This document shows positions 24,793 through 35,855 of a DNA stretch of 64,000 nucleotides, in pieces. The notes beneath the pieces are model-generated. The model was not told the origin of the DNA and made no database searches. It saw only the letters and a program-made list of their open reading frames with translations. Position 1 is the stretch's first letter; the number at the start of each line of letters is the position of its first letter. Location: assembly GCA_018907035.1 (NCBI GenBank), contig JACCIC010000093.1, positions 1,740,001 through 1,804,000 of the forward strand, given 5' to 3'. This DNA comes from Sycobia sp. Sy_11 (lineage: Eukaryota; Arthropoda; Insecta; Hymenoptera; Epichrysomallidae). The translations under genes were made by a program, and so were the position numbers.

Positions 24793-26873
24793 GCACACTA
24801 TGTATAAAGTACAACGATGTAGTGGTGTATTTGCTTCGCAAATTCGTTTCACTTTAGATCTTTATATATGCCGGTTACTAAATGCAACGCTAAATTGATG
24901 AATCCAGTATTCCCTTGTTTGTCCGTCGTTCGATTGCAACTAGGTTGCGCGGTTGCTTGCGGCTTCCACTACGTGTCCATTAAGAGATTATTTGTGCACA
25001 CTGTGTACTAATGGCTAAACGCAACGATACGGTTCACACACACAACGCAAATTGTAAACGATTATGAACTTACGCTACGTTGGTCCTATGCACCCCGTAA
25101 TACAAAATAATAATCTTTCGATCTTCAGAGATTTACATTCGCTAATTTGCTAAAGGTCGCATACTCGCCTCACATATATCAATACATGTACAGCACATCA
25201 GAGCACACTTTGCACTTTGAATGTTTGTATAAATTGCAGCTTGCAGGCTGCAGCAGGCACCGGCATAGTGCGAGCTTTTATCCGAAGAGGGCGCTAAGGA
25301 GTTGTGTGCGCGCGAATTGTAATTTCAATGCCAAAAGAATTTTTAAAAATAGAAAATTATTAAGTACATACGTTTAGAAGAATCAGAAATAAATAAAATA
25401 TCACTCTTCAATATATTACATATAAAGATGACAAATATTATCACGATAAATTTTTTTTTTCTTTAATATATACGTAAATAATGATATGTATAAATTAATA
25501 TAAACTTTTTAAAGTAAAATCTCAATTACGTCTGTTTTTTTTCAACTCATAAATATTATTTTTATTTTTTTAAAGAATATAAATGTCAAATTTAGCCTAA
25601 AATTGTGAAAATATTTTCAATTCAAACAAAAATAATTAAATATCAATTTTTAACGATCAGGAATGTTGCAAATATCAATTGAAAGCTTCAAATTCTATTC
25701 AACTTTTGCTATCCCGTTTTGTATTTAGAATCTTCAGTTTTTATATAAAATAATTAAATAAATATTTATAAAAGAGCATAAAATATCATACCTATAAATA
25801 TATGAAGTGAGTAAAAGATATTATTTTTTAACTATTGTAAAATATATAATTGACAATTTACGTTAATTTTACCTCACCCCTGCATGTATAGTTTTATTTG
25901 ATAAGATGTGAAAAACTAGCTTCATAAATTTTTCAGTAATTCAATCATGCTCAAATCACCATAATTAAAACTGTAAAATTGATTTTGAGAATGAAATATA
26001 CAAATAACAGTTTGATACTAATTATCGTTTAGCATTTAACTAAAATTCAACATTTTCAATACAAATTTAAATAGTGTTCTGATTCATTGAAAATTTTTAT
26101 TAATTACAGGAAAAAGATACATATGGTAATGAAGTATCAAGATTAGCTAGACCATTGCCTGTGGAGTACTTACTCGTAGATGTTCCTGCATCTACACCTT
26201 TAACACCGCAATTTACTTTCTATGCCAATGATAATATTACTCCATTCCCTGTTGAAAATAGGTATATCTTTTTTTCTATTTATTTGAAAATAATTAAAAA
26301 TCGAATATATTTAACTTATTATGTATTAGGCTCATTGATGGTCAATTTCAAGAATTTAGTTGCTTGTGTACGTACATGCAACAATTTAGTTCTGATCAGT
26401 TTCTTGAAGCTGTATCAGACTTCCACCTACTTCTATTTTTTGCGACTAATGATATGCTGCCTTTAAAGGTAATCATTTTTGCAAATTACTTTTTGAAAAA
26501 GAGTTACTTTGGTTTCAAAATAAGTAGTACTTTACAATGAATTTTTGAGTATCCAATTTTTATTTTTTAGAATCATATGGCTCCATTATTAGAAGCTATT
26601 CGAACTAATGATCGTCAAAAAGCAGCTGAATGGGCACAATCTGAATACTGGGGAACAGTTGAACAACTAATCTCAGCATCATCTGCAGGCCCTTCATCTC
26701 ATAATGTAATGTTTTCAAATATATCTGCAGGTTCCACATCTAGCGGGGTAGGAATAGGTATTGGAACTGGAACTTCAGATGATTCTGAAAAAACTTTGTG
26801 GACTTGTTCACACTGTACATTTCTCAATCCTGCAGAGATTAACACATGTGACATGTGTAAACTACCAAGGTGA
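9300..26873 (+). CDS. Npl4: Npl4, p97/VCP ubiquitin adaptor
   Basis: Twelve coding exons join in frame: 9300-9320, 9813-9893, 10627-10831, 11230-11383, 11484-11621, 11696-11999, 12171-12308, 12382-12529, 12628-12788, 26110-26261, 26330-26468 and 26571-26873. All introns are GT-AG. The product is 647 residues (human about 608). Npl4 pairs with Ufd1 on the AAA ATPase p97/TER94 and delivers ubiquitinated substrates, as in ER-associated degradation. The N-terminus is ubiquitin-like ([19 protein letters not shown]). An acidic/Ser linker and the zf-NPL4 block follow ([12 protein letters not shown], then SPLEPFDE). Next is the long MPN-type NPL4 domain, including GYLYGRYE. The C-terminus is an NZF finger ([11 protein letters not shown]...CDMCKLPR) that keeps the Thr-Phe pair and the Met used to bind ubiquitin. 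Intron 9 is about 13.3 kb and contains another gene in antisense orientation. A poly(A) signal lies 38 bp past the stop. Confidence 0.96.
12907..13182. repeat. 276-bp near-perfect palindrome from dispersed repeat
   Basis: Two arms of roughly 130 bp are reverse complements with few mismatches. The outer ends read aaattaataaatatt on the left and aatatttattaattt on the right, and the centre is AT-rich near 13044. The outer sequence, including a ggtcttacagtcc block, is shared with repeats at 41770-42095, 60431-60764 and 63720-64000, so this is a head-to-head arrangement of that family's end. It starts about 120 bp after Npl4 exon 9, inside the long intron, and its transcript would fold into a long hairpin. 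Confidence 0.85.
13183..17733. other. Npl4 intron; probably includes long 3'UTR of the nested gene
   Basis: No coding exon is supported. From about 13560 to 17733 the composition is less AT-rich and more CpG-containing than the neighbouring introns, with long T-runs on the plus strand (A-runs on the nested gene's strand). This is what a long minus-strand 3'UTR would look like. Candidate minus-strand AATAAA signals, seen as TTTATT, occur at 17361 and 16989 among other places, so the 3' end is not fixed. A short (TA)n cluster lies at about 16195-16255. Confidence 0.4.
17734..20265 (-). CDS. RING + B-box + coiled-coil protein with cyclophilin-like C-terminus, nested in Npl4 intron
   Basis: Three coding exons on the minus strand join in frame: 20265-19948, 19373-19224 and 19110-17734, for at least 614 residues. 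A perfect C3HC4 RING occupies residues 16-59 (C16, C19, C35, H37, C40, C43, C56, C59). A perfect B-box 2 occupies 110-141 (C110, H113, C121, C124, C129, C132, H138, H141). A helical region follows to about 275. Then comes a low-complexity Gln/Pro/Ala linker with poly-Q and poly-A runs, and a cyclophilin-fold domain at 454-614. The N-terminal half is TRIM-like and predicts E3 ubiquitin ligase activity. The cyclophilin domain keeps the scaffold (GYKGC, GGRSIF, GSQF, ITKCGKL) but lacks the cyclophilin A catalytic Arg55, Phe60, Met61, Gln63 and Trp121 equivalents. It is probably a binding module, not an isomerase. A similar domain order is annotated, to my recollection, for Drosophila CG5071. The ATG sits directly on a splice acceptor, so an upstream 5' exon exists and the start may lie there. 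Confidence 0.88.
18281..18600 (-). repeat. Low-complexity Gln/Pro/Ala-coding segment of the nested gene
   Basis: On the minus strand this part of exon 3 encodes runs of Pro, Gln/Pro and Ala between the helical region and the cyclophilin-like domain. Plus-strand open frames here are antisense shadows. Codon runs such as cag/caa and gca/gct suggest length variation between individuals. Confidence 0.75.
20755..20803. repeat. (TA)n microsatellite
   Basis: About 48 bp of uninterrupted AT dinucleotides. Confidence 0.97.
21086..21136. repeat. (TA)n microsatellite
   Basis: About 50 bp of uninterrupted AT dinucleotides, 280 bp from the previous tract. Confidence 0.97.
22699..22714. repeat. (CG)8 dinucleotide run
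   Basis: Sixteen bases of alternating C and G within a CpG-rich stretch. This is unusual in an AT-rich genome, and alternating CG is the classic Z-DNA-forming sequence. Confidence 0.9.
23885..23936. repeat. (GT)n-(GTGC)n microsatellite
   Basis: About 34 bp of GT repeats is followed by tgcg repeats. The open frames crossing it on both strands are repeat artefacts. Confidence 0.96.
24739..24788. repeat. (TA)n microsatellite
   Basis: About 48 bp of TA dinucleotides at the edge of the CpG-rich upstream region of the nested gene. Confidence 0.97.
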
Positions 26874-26911
26874 AATTTGTAATTTTCTTCAAACACTTCA
26901 ACTCAAATTCT

Positions 26912-26917
26912 AATAAA
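26912..26917 (+). terminator. Npl4 poly(A) signal
   Basis: A canonical aataaa lies 38 bp after the Npl4 stop codon. Confidence 0.7.
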
Positions 26918-27774
26918 ACTTATTCAGAAATGAAATAATTAAAGTATTAAATTATAGAATTTGTATGTTTTAATGCATTATGTATATAATGCAACTAATC
27001 ATTTTTTTCATTTTCTTCATTAATTTAATATGTATAGTTTTTGCTACTGAATTAAAGAAGATAATTTAACTATTTAAAAATTAAAACTTGGGATTTAACT
27101 TCATTTATAATACAATGTTTATAATTTTTTTATTATTCTATTTTCTAATCAAGAATATAGGATACAAAATCACTTAACAAAACAAATTAATCATTTTTTC
27201 TTCCGATAACATTCTAAAATATTATTTATATTTTGTATTTACTTTCGTAAAAATAAGTTCAATCATTTATTAAAATAAATGACTTTGGTTTTTGTTTTTT
27301 TTTTACAATTATAGTAATAATAATAATAATATATGTATGTTTGTATGTGTGTGCAATATATATATATATATATATATTGCAGAATGTCGATGTAAATTTT
27401 CAATAAGAAAATTAAGGAGATATCAAAACAGCACAGAAAAGATGCACGCATCCAATGAGGACTGATTAATATAACTAGCCATTCAGCATTCTTATTGAAC
27501 TTTTTATTAAATAACAAAAAGAACATGGAGAAATAAATAAAACTGTGATATAAAAAGAAAAAAGCATCTTGTGCAAAAAAAAGAATCAGCTACAAGGTTT
27601 ACAGAACCTTCAAATGTAATTTATTATGTCATTATAGATGTTTTTGCAAAAGTAAGAGTGATTTTTCTCCTCCCTTAATTGGTAATTAAAAGGATATATA
27701 CATTAATATTATGAAGCTAATGATGATGTAGGTAACAGTAAAAAGAAATAAGAACTTTTCAGTGTAATGTAAAC

Positions 27775-27780
27775 TTTATT
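27775..27780 (-). terminator. TPRKB poly(A) signal
   Basis: TTTATT on the plus strand (AATAAA on the minus) lies about 53 bp beyond the stop codon of the minus-strand TPRKB gene. Npl4 and this gene are convergent, with stop codons about 960 bp apart. Confidence 0.65.
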
Positions 27781-27832
27781 TATGCCAAAACCTTCCCTAC
27801 AAATTTTACTCCAACAATTCTTCCCACTCTTC

Positions 27833-28384
27833 TTACTTTGAAATCTTATCACTTATTCTACTCACTATAGAATTTAAAAGACTAGAAACTTGTAATTCTA
27901 GTTCATTAATTTTATATGTTCTTTTTATTAAATTTATGTCTGAATATTGATAAAGACTTGTTATTGGTATTTGTTCACCTACAATGGTTTTTGACACAAG
28001 TTTTTCTAATGATTCCCTTTCTTGTACATTATAAACCAAAATTACTACAATATTAGTTACATCATTAGATATTCCAAATAATGATAATGATTGAGAAATA
28101 TTTTTTGAAATTGATAAACAATAAATAACTTCTGTGTATAAATTTCTTGTTATCATCTGTTGATATTTCTCATTAAGAACTGCTTTATTAGTAGCAATAG
28201 CAATTTGAAATGGATCTAATATTAATTTTGCATTAACAATGCAGCATGGTAATTCTTTACTTATGACTTTCTTGTGTAATTCTTCTATATTTTGCACATT
28301 TTTATATAAATAAACACTCACATATTTATCTGTTTGTTCATCCAACTTTAAAGTATAACTTTCATCTTTAGAACTTTCTACCAT
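27833..28384 (-). CDS. TPRKB: TPRKB / Cgi121, KEOPS (EKC) complex subunit
   Basis: An intact single-exon minus-strand frame of 183 codons. It matches the Cgi121/TPRKB family along its whole length (human TPRKB is about 175 residues). Hallmarks are the central LDPFQIAIATNKAV block, RNLYTEVIYCLS, SLSLFGIS, and the C-terminal KRTYKINELE helix. In KEOPS this subunit binds the Bud32/TP53RK kinase and the tRNA 3' end, and it supports N6-threonylcarbamoyl-adenosine (t6A37) formation on ANN-decoding tRNAs. The start is the first in-frame ATG of the conserved frame, followed by a short acidic N-terminal extension. There are no stops or frameshifts. The lack of introns is notable beside the intron-rich neighbours, but small single-exon genes are normal in insects and the domain is complete. 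Confidence 0.93.
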   Translation of the reverse strand: MVESSKDESYTLKLDEQTDKYVSVYLYKNVQNIEELHKKVISKELPCCIVNAKLILDPFQIAIATNKAVLNEKYQQMITRNLYTEVIYCLSISKNISQSLSLFGISNDVTNIVVILVYNVQERESLEKLVSKTIVGEQIPITSLYQYSDINLIKRTYKINELELQVSSLLNSIVSRISDKISK

Positions 28385-31300
28385 CTTATCAATTTAATTT
28401 AATTTTCTAGTATATATAAATACAAAACTATAACGCTAATTAACTTGGACTTAATATTAGACATTTGATATTTTGAGGTTAAGTTTGAGAAAACGGCAAA
28501 AATGCGGTACCAAATACACTTTTATTGTGTCTAAGACTTTCATTAGTTGTGTTGGTTGTGTTCAGTAAACTTTAGGAAATATAGAGACGGGGGCTATGTT
28601 CTGACTTTAGAGCTGACATCTGCCTGCTTCTGCTTCATGAGATTAGTGAGACCAGGTGAGAACAGAGTGAGACGCGACGATGCCGCAATGAGCAAGCGCA
28701 CAGCCACTATATGCAGCTATGTGCTGTTATATGTGCTATATGGGCAGCTATGGGGTAGAGTTACTTAGCTCATAACAGCTGATAGTCAGACTCAGCGGAA
28801 ATCCCGTTTAGCTCTCGGTATATCAGCTTATATATTATTTAACATATTCTGACAGAAGTTTGAAAGTGTAATTTTTTCTGATATAAGATGATATATATCT
28901 GGTTCTTCTAAAAATTTAAGGTAGGTCTGAGACCTGACAGAATGTAACATTAAATCAAAATTTAAAATTTCGAATTAGTTAAAAGCAAAACTACTGATTG
29001 CTGACCTGGCAGCGTTTTGAAAATGTATTTTGAGCATACCAACAACGTATTTCAATTTAATTTTGGATTAAAAATTATTAATTGTGTTTGAAAAAATAAG
29101 CATTTTAATGTTATCTATTTTGCAATGGAAATATGCTGGAATATAATTACTCACTGATATATTTACCTTATTTTAATAAGTTTACAAAAGAATTAGGGGA
29201 TAGTATATTTAAGCTTCAATTTCTCTTATAATTACATATAAAATTTTACAATTTACTTCAGATTACTTATCACATTCCGTAATTTAAATCCGCACTTAGC
29301 GCACCAGATCCCACGCTTTTACGTGAGCTAAATTGATTCTTATTTCATGTTGTAGTGATGAATAATGTAATAATATAATAAAGTCCCATGCTTGTAATTA
29401 TCGATTGCTAATAACTAAAGTTACTATATAATGTATTTTTATATCTAACAATGAGAAAATATATAAATAAACATCCATATATATCTTAAAAATATACTAA
29501 AAAGTAATCTATATATAATATAAATGTACGAATTCTAGGTTAATTTCAATTGACGTTTAACGCGGTAATGCTCTTTTGTTTCAATTATGTTTCAGTGCTC
29601 ATTTAATTTCTTCTTTTTTAAAGAGAACTTTATTATTTATTTAATATAATTTGTATTAAAATATTTTTGTCATGTATCTTGTCAATTAGGAAACATAATT
29701 GTTAATTCTGAGAGATAGCACCAATTGAAATTTATCTCAAAAACATTTTATGAAATTCCACATTAAATTCGAATAAAATATTTGTCAGAATCAATAAAAT
29801 AATTTTTTTGACTTTCAGTAAAAAATTATATCATGCAAATTAAATATTTTATTGCACTTTTTGAACAGACAATTTTTGGATAAATATTTATAATATATTT
29901 ACTAATAAATCATAGAATATTAAAAATAAATGATCAAGTAACCATGTATTATACATGCTTCTAACATAATTAATAATTTTAGTTTAAACAATTAAAATAA
30001 ATAATATAACAAATAACAAAACTTCAATGTTTACTGATATTTTGATTAGCTTTGATTGGCATTTTCTCTTAGAAAATCTATAGGAATTGTGCAATCCATT
30101 TATTGTAACCTGTGAAAACTATTAAAAATTACTGTTCTAATCGAGTTTGCATATTATTTGGTAAACCGCATACAAGAATATAAAATCTTGTCTCAATAAT
30201 GAATAGAAAAATGATCATTTTGTATCTCATTTGCTCTCACTACTCGAAGCGCTTCCACGTGAACTGTTTCACCCCATGATATGACATCTACGAAACTATT
30301 ATTGAAATTTTTGAAACATTTCAGTTTTTTTCAAATAATAAAATATTAAAATTATTTTGGTGTCTTTATATCACACGAAAAATAAAATAGTATACGGTGC
30401 GTGGACTCTATACACTCTTACTGACTTTCTTTATAATAGGGGTGCTTATTTCATTCAATAGACTCGTGTTATGACCCGGGGCAGTACCTACTTCTTGTTC
30501 AATGTTTTAAAAATTTTTAAAGCAGTTTTATTCAAATACTTCACTTTTTATTATTAAAAAAACTGTACGAATTTTCACTTTTATAAAAATTAAAACATGA
30601 CTCTATTTCTTTTTAAATATTATACGAAGGCCTTACTAGAATTATATATATGGTAATGAAGTTTTTCGATGCACAGGCCGCACAGGCATACGTCCTTTTT
30701 GTGTTTTTTTCAATCTCTTGGTAAACTTATGGAGTCTCTATGAAGGGTAGAGAGGCGTAGTGGAAACTCCGCTCAGAAAATCGTGTCAAATTACATAGCA
30801 GGATTTCGGGACAGAATTGGCCGGAAGGCGGTGGCACCTGTGATGCCCCACTCCTGTGAGACGAGGACCAAACCGCAAGACAATATTGTAAATTTAAATA
30901 AGATAAATTAATTAAATAATTAACGGATAATTATTTAATAATTTAATTAAAAGCTATAATTATGAATAAATTATAACAAAGATTAAATACTGTTTAATAA
31001 AATAATAAACTATTAGTATATGTTAAATGAAAGGAGAGAATTAAGTAATAAAGATAAATAAATCTTTATAATAAAATATAGGCTTTATATTATAGAAATA
31101 TATAGTTACAGAATATAGTTATAGAACGCGGCGGTTCTCTCATCGAGAGTGAATCCTTGCTCCAAAAAACTACTTCGGCCTCCATCGCATCACATCGCAA
31201 AAATCCACCCCCTGGTACCGCTGAACCAATCAGCACATCGCCTTTCCTTCTTTCTCTTTCTTTCGAGCCATGGTAGTTCAGCGGCAACGCAGCTAGCTGC

Positions 31301-31821
31301 TCCTAGATATATGTCGGGGAATTCCAAATGCAACCCGCAGGTCTTCGGTTGGCATTTAGAACCGGGTAGCAAGAGGTTTTAACGACGAAATAATAAGACG
31401 TTTATCTCAACTCTCGATCGTATTTAAAAAATATATATAACAAACTATATCTATTGTTCGTGCCGCTACCGAGTGATTTTTATAAAAAAGATTTAAAATA
31501 ATAATAATAATACAAATTACATTAACTATTAATTAATTCTATTTTGTATTTCTTTTCAATCATTTTTTACATATTTATTTCCAATTCTATGCCTTTACAT
31601 TCTATACTTCTACGTGAGGACGTGACGTGTATAAAAGCATAAAGATAACTTCTACTATTGTACATTACGTCACGCACCCTGTGAGATTGTTTGTTGAATG
31701 AAATGCATGCATTTGAAGCAAAAAGAGTGGGGGTATGCAATTAGCGTGGAGAGAGGAAAATGTTAAATCTTTGCTCCCCTACTCTTGATGTTTTTTATTC
31801 CCCTCACTCGCTTTGGCTTTT

Positions 31822-31824
<3 letters not shown>

Positions 31825-31864
<40 letters not shown>
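31825..31864. repeat. (CT)n microsatellite
   Basis: About 40 bp of uninterrupted CT dinucleotides. Confidence 0.97.
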
Positions 31865-31866
<2 letters not shown>

Positions 31867-33353
31867 TGCACGCAGAATTATCAAGGGCTTTCCAAGAGAG
31901 CGACGCTACTGTTAGGTGTGAACTACCTCCGACCAATTTTTGACAAGCATTTCAAAAGTTGGACGCAGAATTATCTTGTAACGACAAAGCTAGCGACACC
32001 TACTGAACAGAAATGAACTACGTAACGCCGGCAAACTTTCGGAAGGCATTTCCATAACCTTTCCAATGTAAAGTCGACATTATAAAGAAAAAATAAGTCT
32101 CGATATTCCCGAAGTCGAAAAATACACCCCAACGATGATAATTCGTAATCTGTTGTCTCCTCTATTTTAAAGCTATAAGCCCTTCTAAATTCTTCTTGTC
32201 AACGAATTAAAACGGTTTGGGATAAGGTTCTTTGTTCCACGATATAAAATCTGTCTCAGAAGGCTGTCCCACATCATTCCTTATATTTCGAAGTTCGTAA
32301 GAAATATATTTTATTTATTTAAAGCAAATTTCTATCGTGCACCTATGCAAGTATTTTTGGTAGGCCTATCAATATTGTTTTCAAATATATTATCTGCTTT
32401 TTCACTATTCTATTTTCTCTTCCATTCCACTGTCCAAAATTTCCTATTGGTAATAATTTCGGATAAACACATACATCAGGAGGAACATTCATGAAACGAG
32501 TACTCTTTATTTGGAACAAAGGTTAATTTATCCAGTTAATTACTAAAAGCTGACAAAATAAATTTCGAATAATCAATATATAGAAATGTTAAATATCAGA
32601 AAAACGTTTATATTTAGTATGTAAATTTTTGTAAGCATAAATATGTTGCCGGTTTTAGGGGAAACGAAGATGTGCGAACGCAGAGAGATGTCATCGATAT
32701 TAAGGCATCAACGCCAGTAATTTTTGTATATAATACTTGATAAAAATGATGTACAACTATAACAGTTAAAAATACAGTCTTATTTAACAGCATCACTTGG
32801 TTGAGTTTATACGAGTCCATCCTTGATTGATTTGTTTACGCAAGGAATATCAGAAAAGACTTTTATTCAGATTTCTATTGAGAAATATAAAACTAACAGC
32901 AATCTATCAGAAATCTAGCTACCGCTATCTGATTTCCATTGGCAATTCACTTATCTGGAATCTGTATGGAATACATCTAGAAATTATAGAAATCTATAAT
33001 GAATTCAATTGATTGTATAGCTCCATATAGATTTTTTGTAGACGTTGTCTGTACTAAGAATTAAATAAAAAATTAATATTAGTTTTTTAACTTCACAGAC
33101 ACCTCTTTTGAACAAAGTGCTTTGCAGCAGAGTCCTATGAATGTTCATAAATGTCCTCAGATTTTCATAAATAGTTAAGTTTGCGTACAGAACGCTAGGG
33201 TCGCTAATGCCGACACTGATACACACGCGCGCACGCGCACGCACACACACATACATGCATACGTGGGCGTATTTCCAGAAACTATAAACCGTGCTTTAAG
33301 CTTATGCTGTTGGAGGTTCTGTACACTATACAAATTGAAAAATAGGATCGGTT

Positions 33354-33410
33354 TTCAGTATATGCTTTCCTTCAGTATATCATTCAGTATATCCTTTCAG
33401 TATATCCTTA
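33354..33410. repeat. Short tandem repeat of ttcagtatat units
   Basis: Four copies of ttcagtatat with 2-4 base spacers lie in about 57 bp. Confidence 0.8.
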
Positions 33411-35790
33411 CCTAAAAAATGGTTAAAAGAAATCGGGAAACAATGCGAGTAAGCAAAAATGCTCTTTTTTAGACTTTTCATGAAAAGATAAAAGAAAAAA
33501 ATGTTATGTTTTGCAAATATAATAGTTAACAAAATTATATATAAATTAATTTTTTATTTTATTATTTTATTATATTTTATAAAGTATAAAAACTAAATAT
33601 ATAACTTTTCAAACTTGTTCGTTTCAAACTTGTGCTTTAAATCTAAAATAAGAGTTAATTATGAAGTGTAACATAGTAACAATATAACAAATACATCGCC
33701 CTTTTATCAAGTTCGCTTAACTTAGGAATTTTAATGATTATAAAGTATTATTCATTCTCTATAACAGAAAACATTTCTGTTCCGGAATGCTCTTAGCTCC
33801 AATTGCGATGAAATTTTGTAAAATTATATTTTATTGGTACCATGTCATTATAAATATCAGAGTAAAAATTGGCATATTTGTATTTCAATTCGGTGAATAT
33901 GAAAAAGCCACAAATACTATAGCATAATGAACAATTTTGAGTATTTAAACAAATATTTCAAGTAAAAGTTATATAGAGATTTTAGTAAAATATATATTTT
34001 GCTTTGATGCATCTTCTCTCTACAATTTATCTAAAAAAGCCGTAAACAATAATCATAATTTTACAGCTGGTTTATACGTTTTATCATTCGGTAAGACCTT
34101 AATATAAAAGAAAATATTAAGAGGTTTTAGAGCAGAAATGTACAAGACATAAACTATTTATTTTGATTGCACGTGTAACATTTATTTTAAACTTTTTTTA
34201 GAAAAATTAATAATGTTCGATATAAATTTAATCAATTTTCATCATGAACATGTACGATTTGTACTTATTTTCATTACGATATACTCGTAAACAGCACTAC
34301 AAAAAACATAGAAATATTAGGCCAAACTTCAACAAAATCAGAGGTATTAACTTTTTGGAGTAACAGCTAAAATTTTCATATAGTTAAAGGTCTTTTGTAA
34401 CTTTTGTAACATATGCAATAAAAAAATTATATTCAGTATTTGCTTAATTTATAGTCACTAATGAAATATGCAACGAAATTTTATCCCAAATTTTATCAGT
34501 CTGCTTTCAAATATAAAGATTCTCAATGCTTCACAACAATTACAGATATGCGTATCATATAATGGAAGAAAAATGTTGTTCATTTCAACTAAATATTTTG
34601 ATTTCCAAACGGCAACTATAAATATTTATATGAATTTAATAAATTTTTATAAATAAATAAAATTACTCTTGGGAATTTAGGTTGATTTTCAACAAGCTCC
34701 ATACGTAAAAATACTCAAATGTTTATTTCGAAATTAAAATTTATCGATTACTATATATTTATTAATGCAATAACACTTGATAATCAAATAAAATTTAATG
34801 TAACTAAAAAATTGATTGAATATTATAATAAATTTAACGATAACAGTAAATCTCGATCGAACATGGGGTTTAATAAAATAAACTTAATAAAATTCTCGAA
34901 AACTAAAACTAACATTTGTAATGAAATTTTAGAAAATAATTTTTTTACAAATATAACTATATTAAATTCTGAGAATCATTAAATATTAATTATTCATATA
35001 CACGCACAGAAGAACTGGTTCGGCAAAAATATATCTATAGGTCTATTTTCTAGAAAGGAAAAATTATCAAAAATATATTCATTTTTTATTATATATGTAA
35101 TTATAATACAGTATAGTAATTTTTAATAAAACTTCGACATTCTTACTCCGATATCCACATATGTCTTAAAAATTACAGTAATACTTTCTTTACTTTTTTC
35201 ATCGACATGCATATTGTAATTCGTATACATTGAATTTGTTAAAAATAATACATCATGTTATTTAATAATGTTATATATAATAATATTTCGAAATATTTTT
35301 TAAATATATCTTTGGTTCAATATCTAGGTTTATTTTTCTTTCTAAATATATTTTATAGTAAAGGTCAATAAATAATTAAATAAAACTAAAATTCGAATTC
35401 GAATTTATGTTAATTCAAAATTAATTTTAAAAAAATTTAGAAAGAAGAAAACAAATGAGAATTAAGTGATATAGAAAAATCTGTTTTTTAAAAAAATTAA
35501 AACTGTGTTATATCTATCAATTTCAAACTGGAATAAAGATAAGTATATATAACTATATATACTCGTACAGCACGTGTCTAGTGACTCATCCTTCTACACA
35601 TTCCCCTCCTACGCTTATACATACTATATAATATACTTATATTTATCTCTTCATTCTTAAGAATCAGATGCAGAGTCAGTGAGCGTAAGGGAGGCACCCA
35701 ACCTGGTCAAACTATAATATAATTTGCTTTCGGAGCGCGTCGTTACCCCTTGATCGTTGTTCCTACACTTTGCGGTGCGTTGCTGTCAAG

Positions 35791-35796
35791 TCAGTC
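35791..35796 (+). promoter_or_regulatory. Candidate serpin initiator (Inr)
   Basis: TCAGTC, the arthropod initiator consensus, lies 63 bp before the serpin ATG in a locally CpG-richer stretch (about 35700-35800). A tataaaag at 35818 is only 31 bp from the ATG, too close to serve as the TATA box for this start. Confidence 0.45.
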
Positions 35797-35855
35797 ATTC
35801 GTGAAGTGGCATAAGTGTATAAAAGTTATATATAGATTTCACTGAAACAAAAAAT

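Larger units (their letters stand above)
20266..26109. other. Npl4 intron; upstream/promoter region of the nested gene
   Basis: No coding exon is supported. The acceptor (ttttag) immediately before the nested gene's ATG at 20265 requires one or more 5' exons in this region. From about 21800 to 25300 the sequence is strongly CpG-rich and pyrimidine-rich, including (CG)8 at 22699-22714 and CT tracts near 22880-22920, which suggests one or several promoters of the minus-strand gene. A 168-codon plus-strand frame at 22267-22773 is compositional. From 25380 to 26109 the sequence is AT-rich intron. Confidence 0.45.
28385..35560. other. Gene-poor intergenic stretch with repeat-like patches
   Basis: No supported coding gene. 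The first 450 bp include the probable TPRKB promoter. Patches at 30650-30890 and 31120-31400 are markedly less AT-rich and resemble fragments of an unclassified mobile element, but carry no recognisable protein. A CT microsatellite lies at 31825-31864, and a small tandem of ttcagtatat repeats at 33354-33410. An 87-codon Asn/Lys/Ile-rich frame at 34719-34982 looks fortuitous in AT-rich DNA. Confidence 0.5.

Noticed and set aside
30650..31400. Solo LTR or protein-coding exon in the less AT-rich patch
   Set aside because: No LTR boundaries or target duplication could be seen, and the short frames have no domain.
34719..34982. 87-codon Asn/Lys/Ile-rich plus-strand frame
   Set aside because: Matches what AT-rich random DNA gives; no motif, splice or promoter support.
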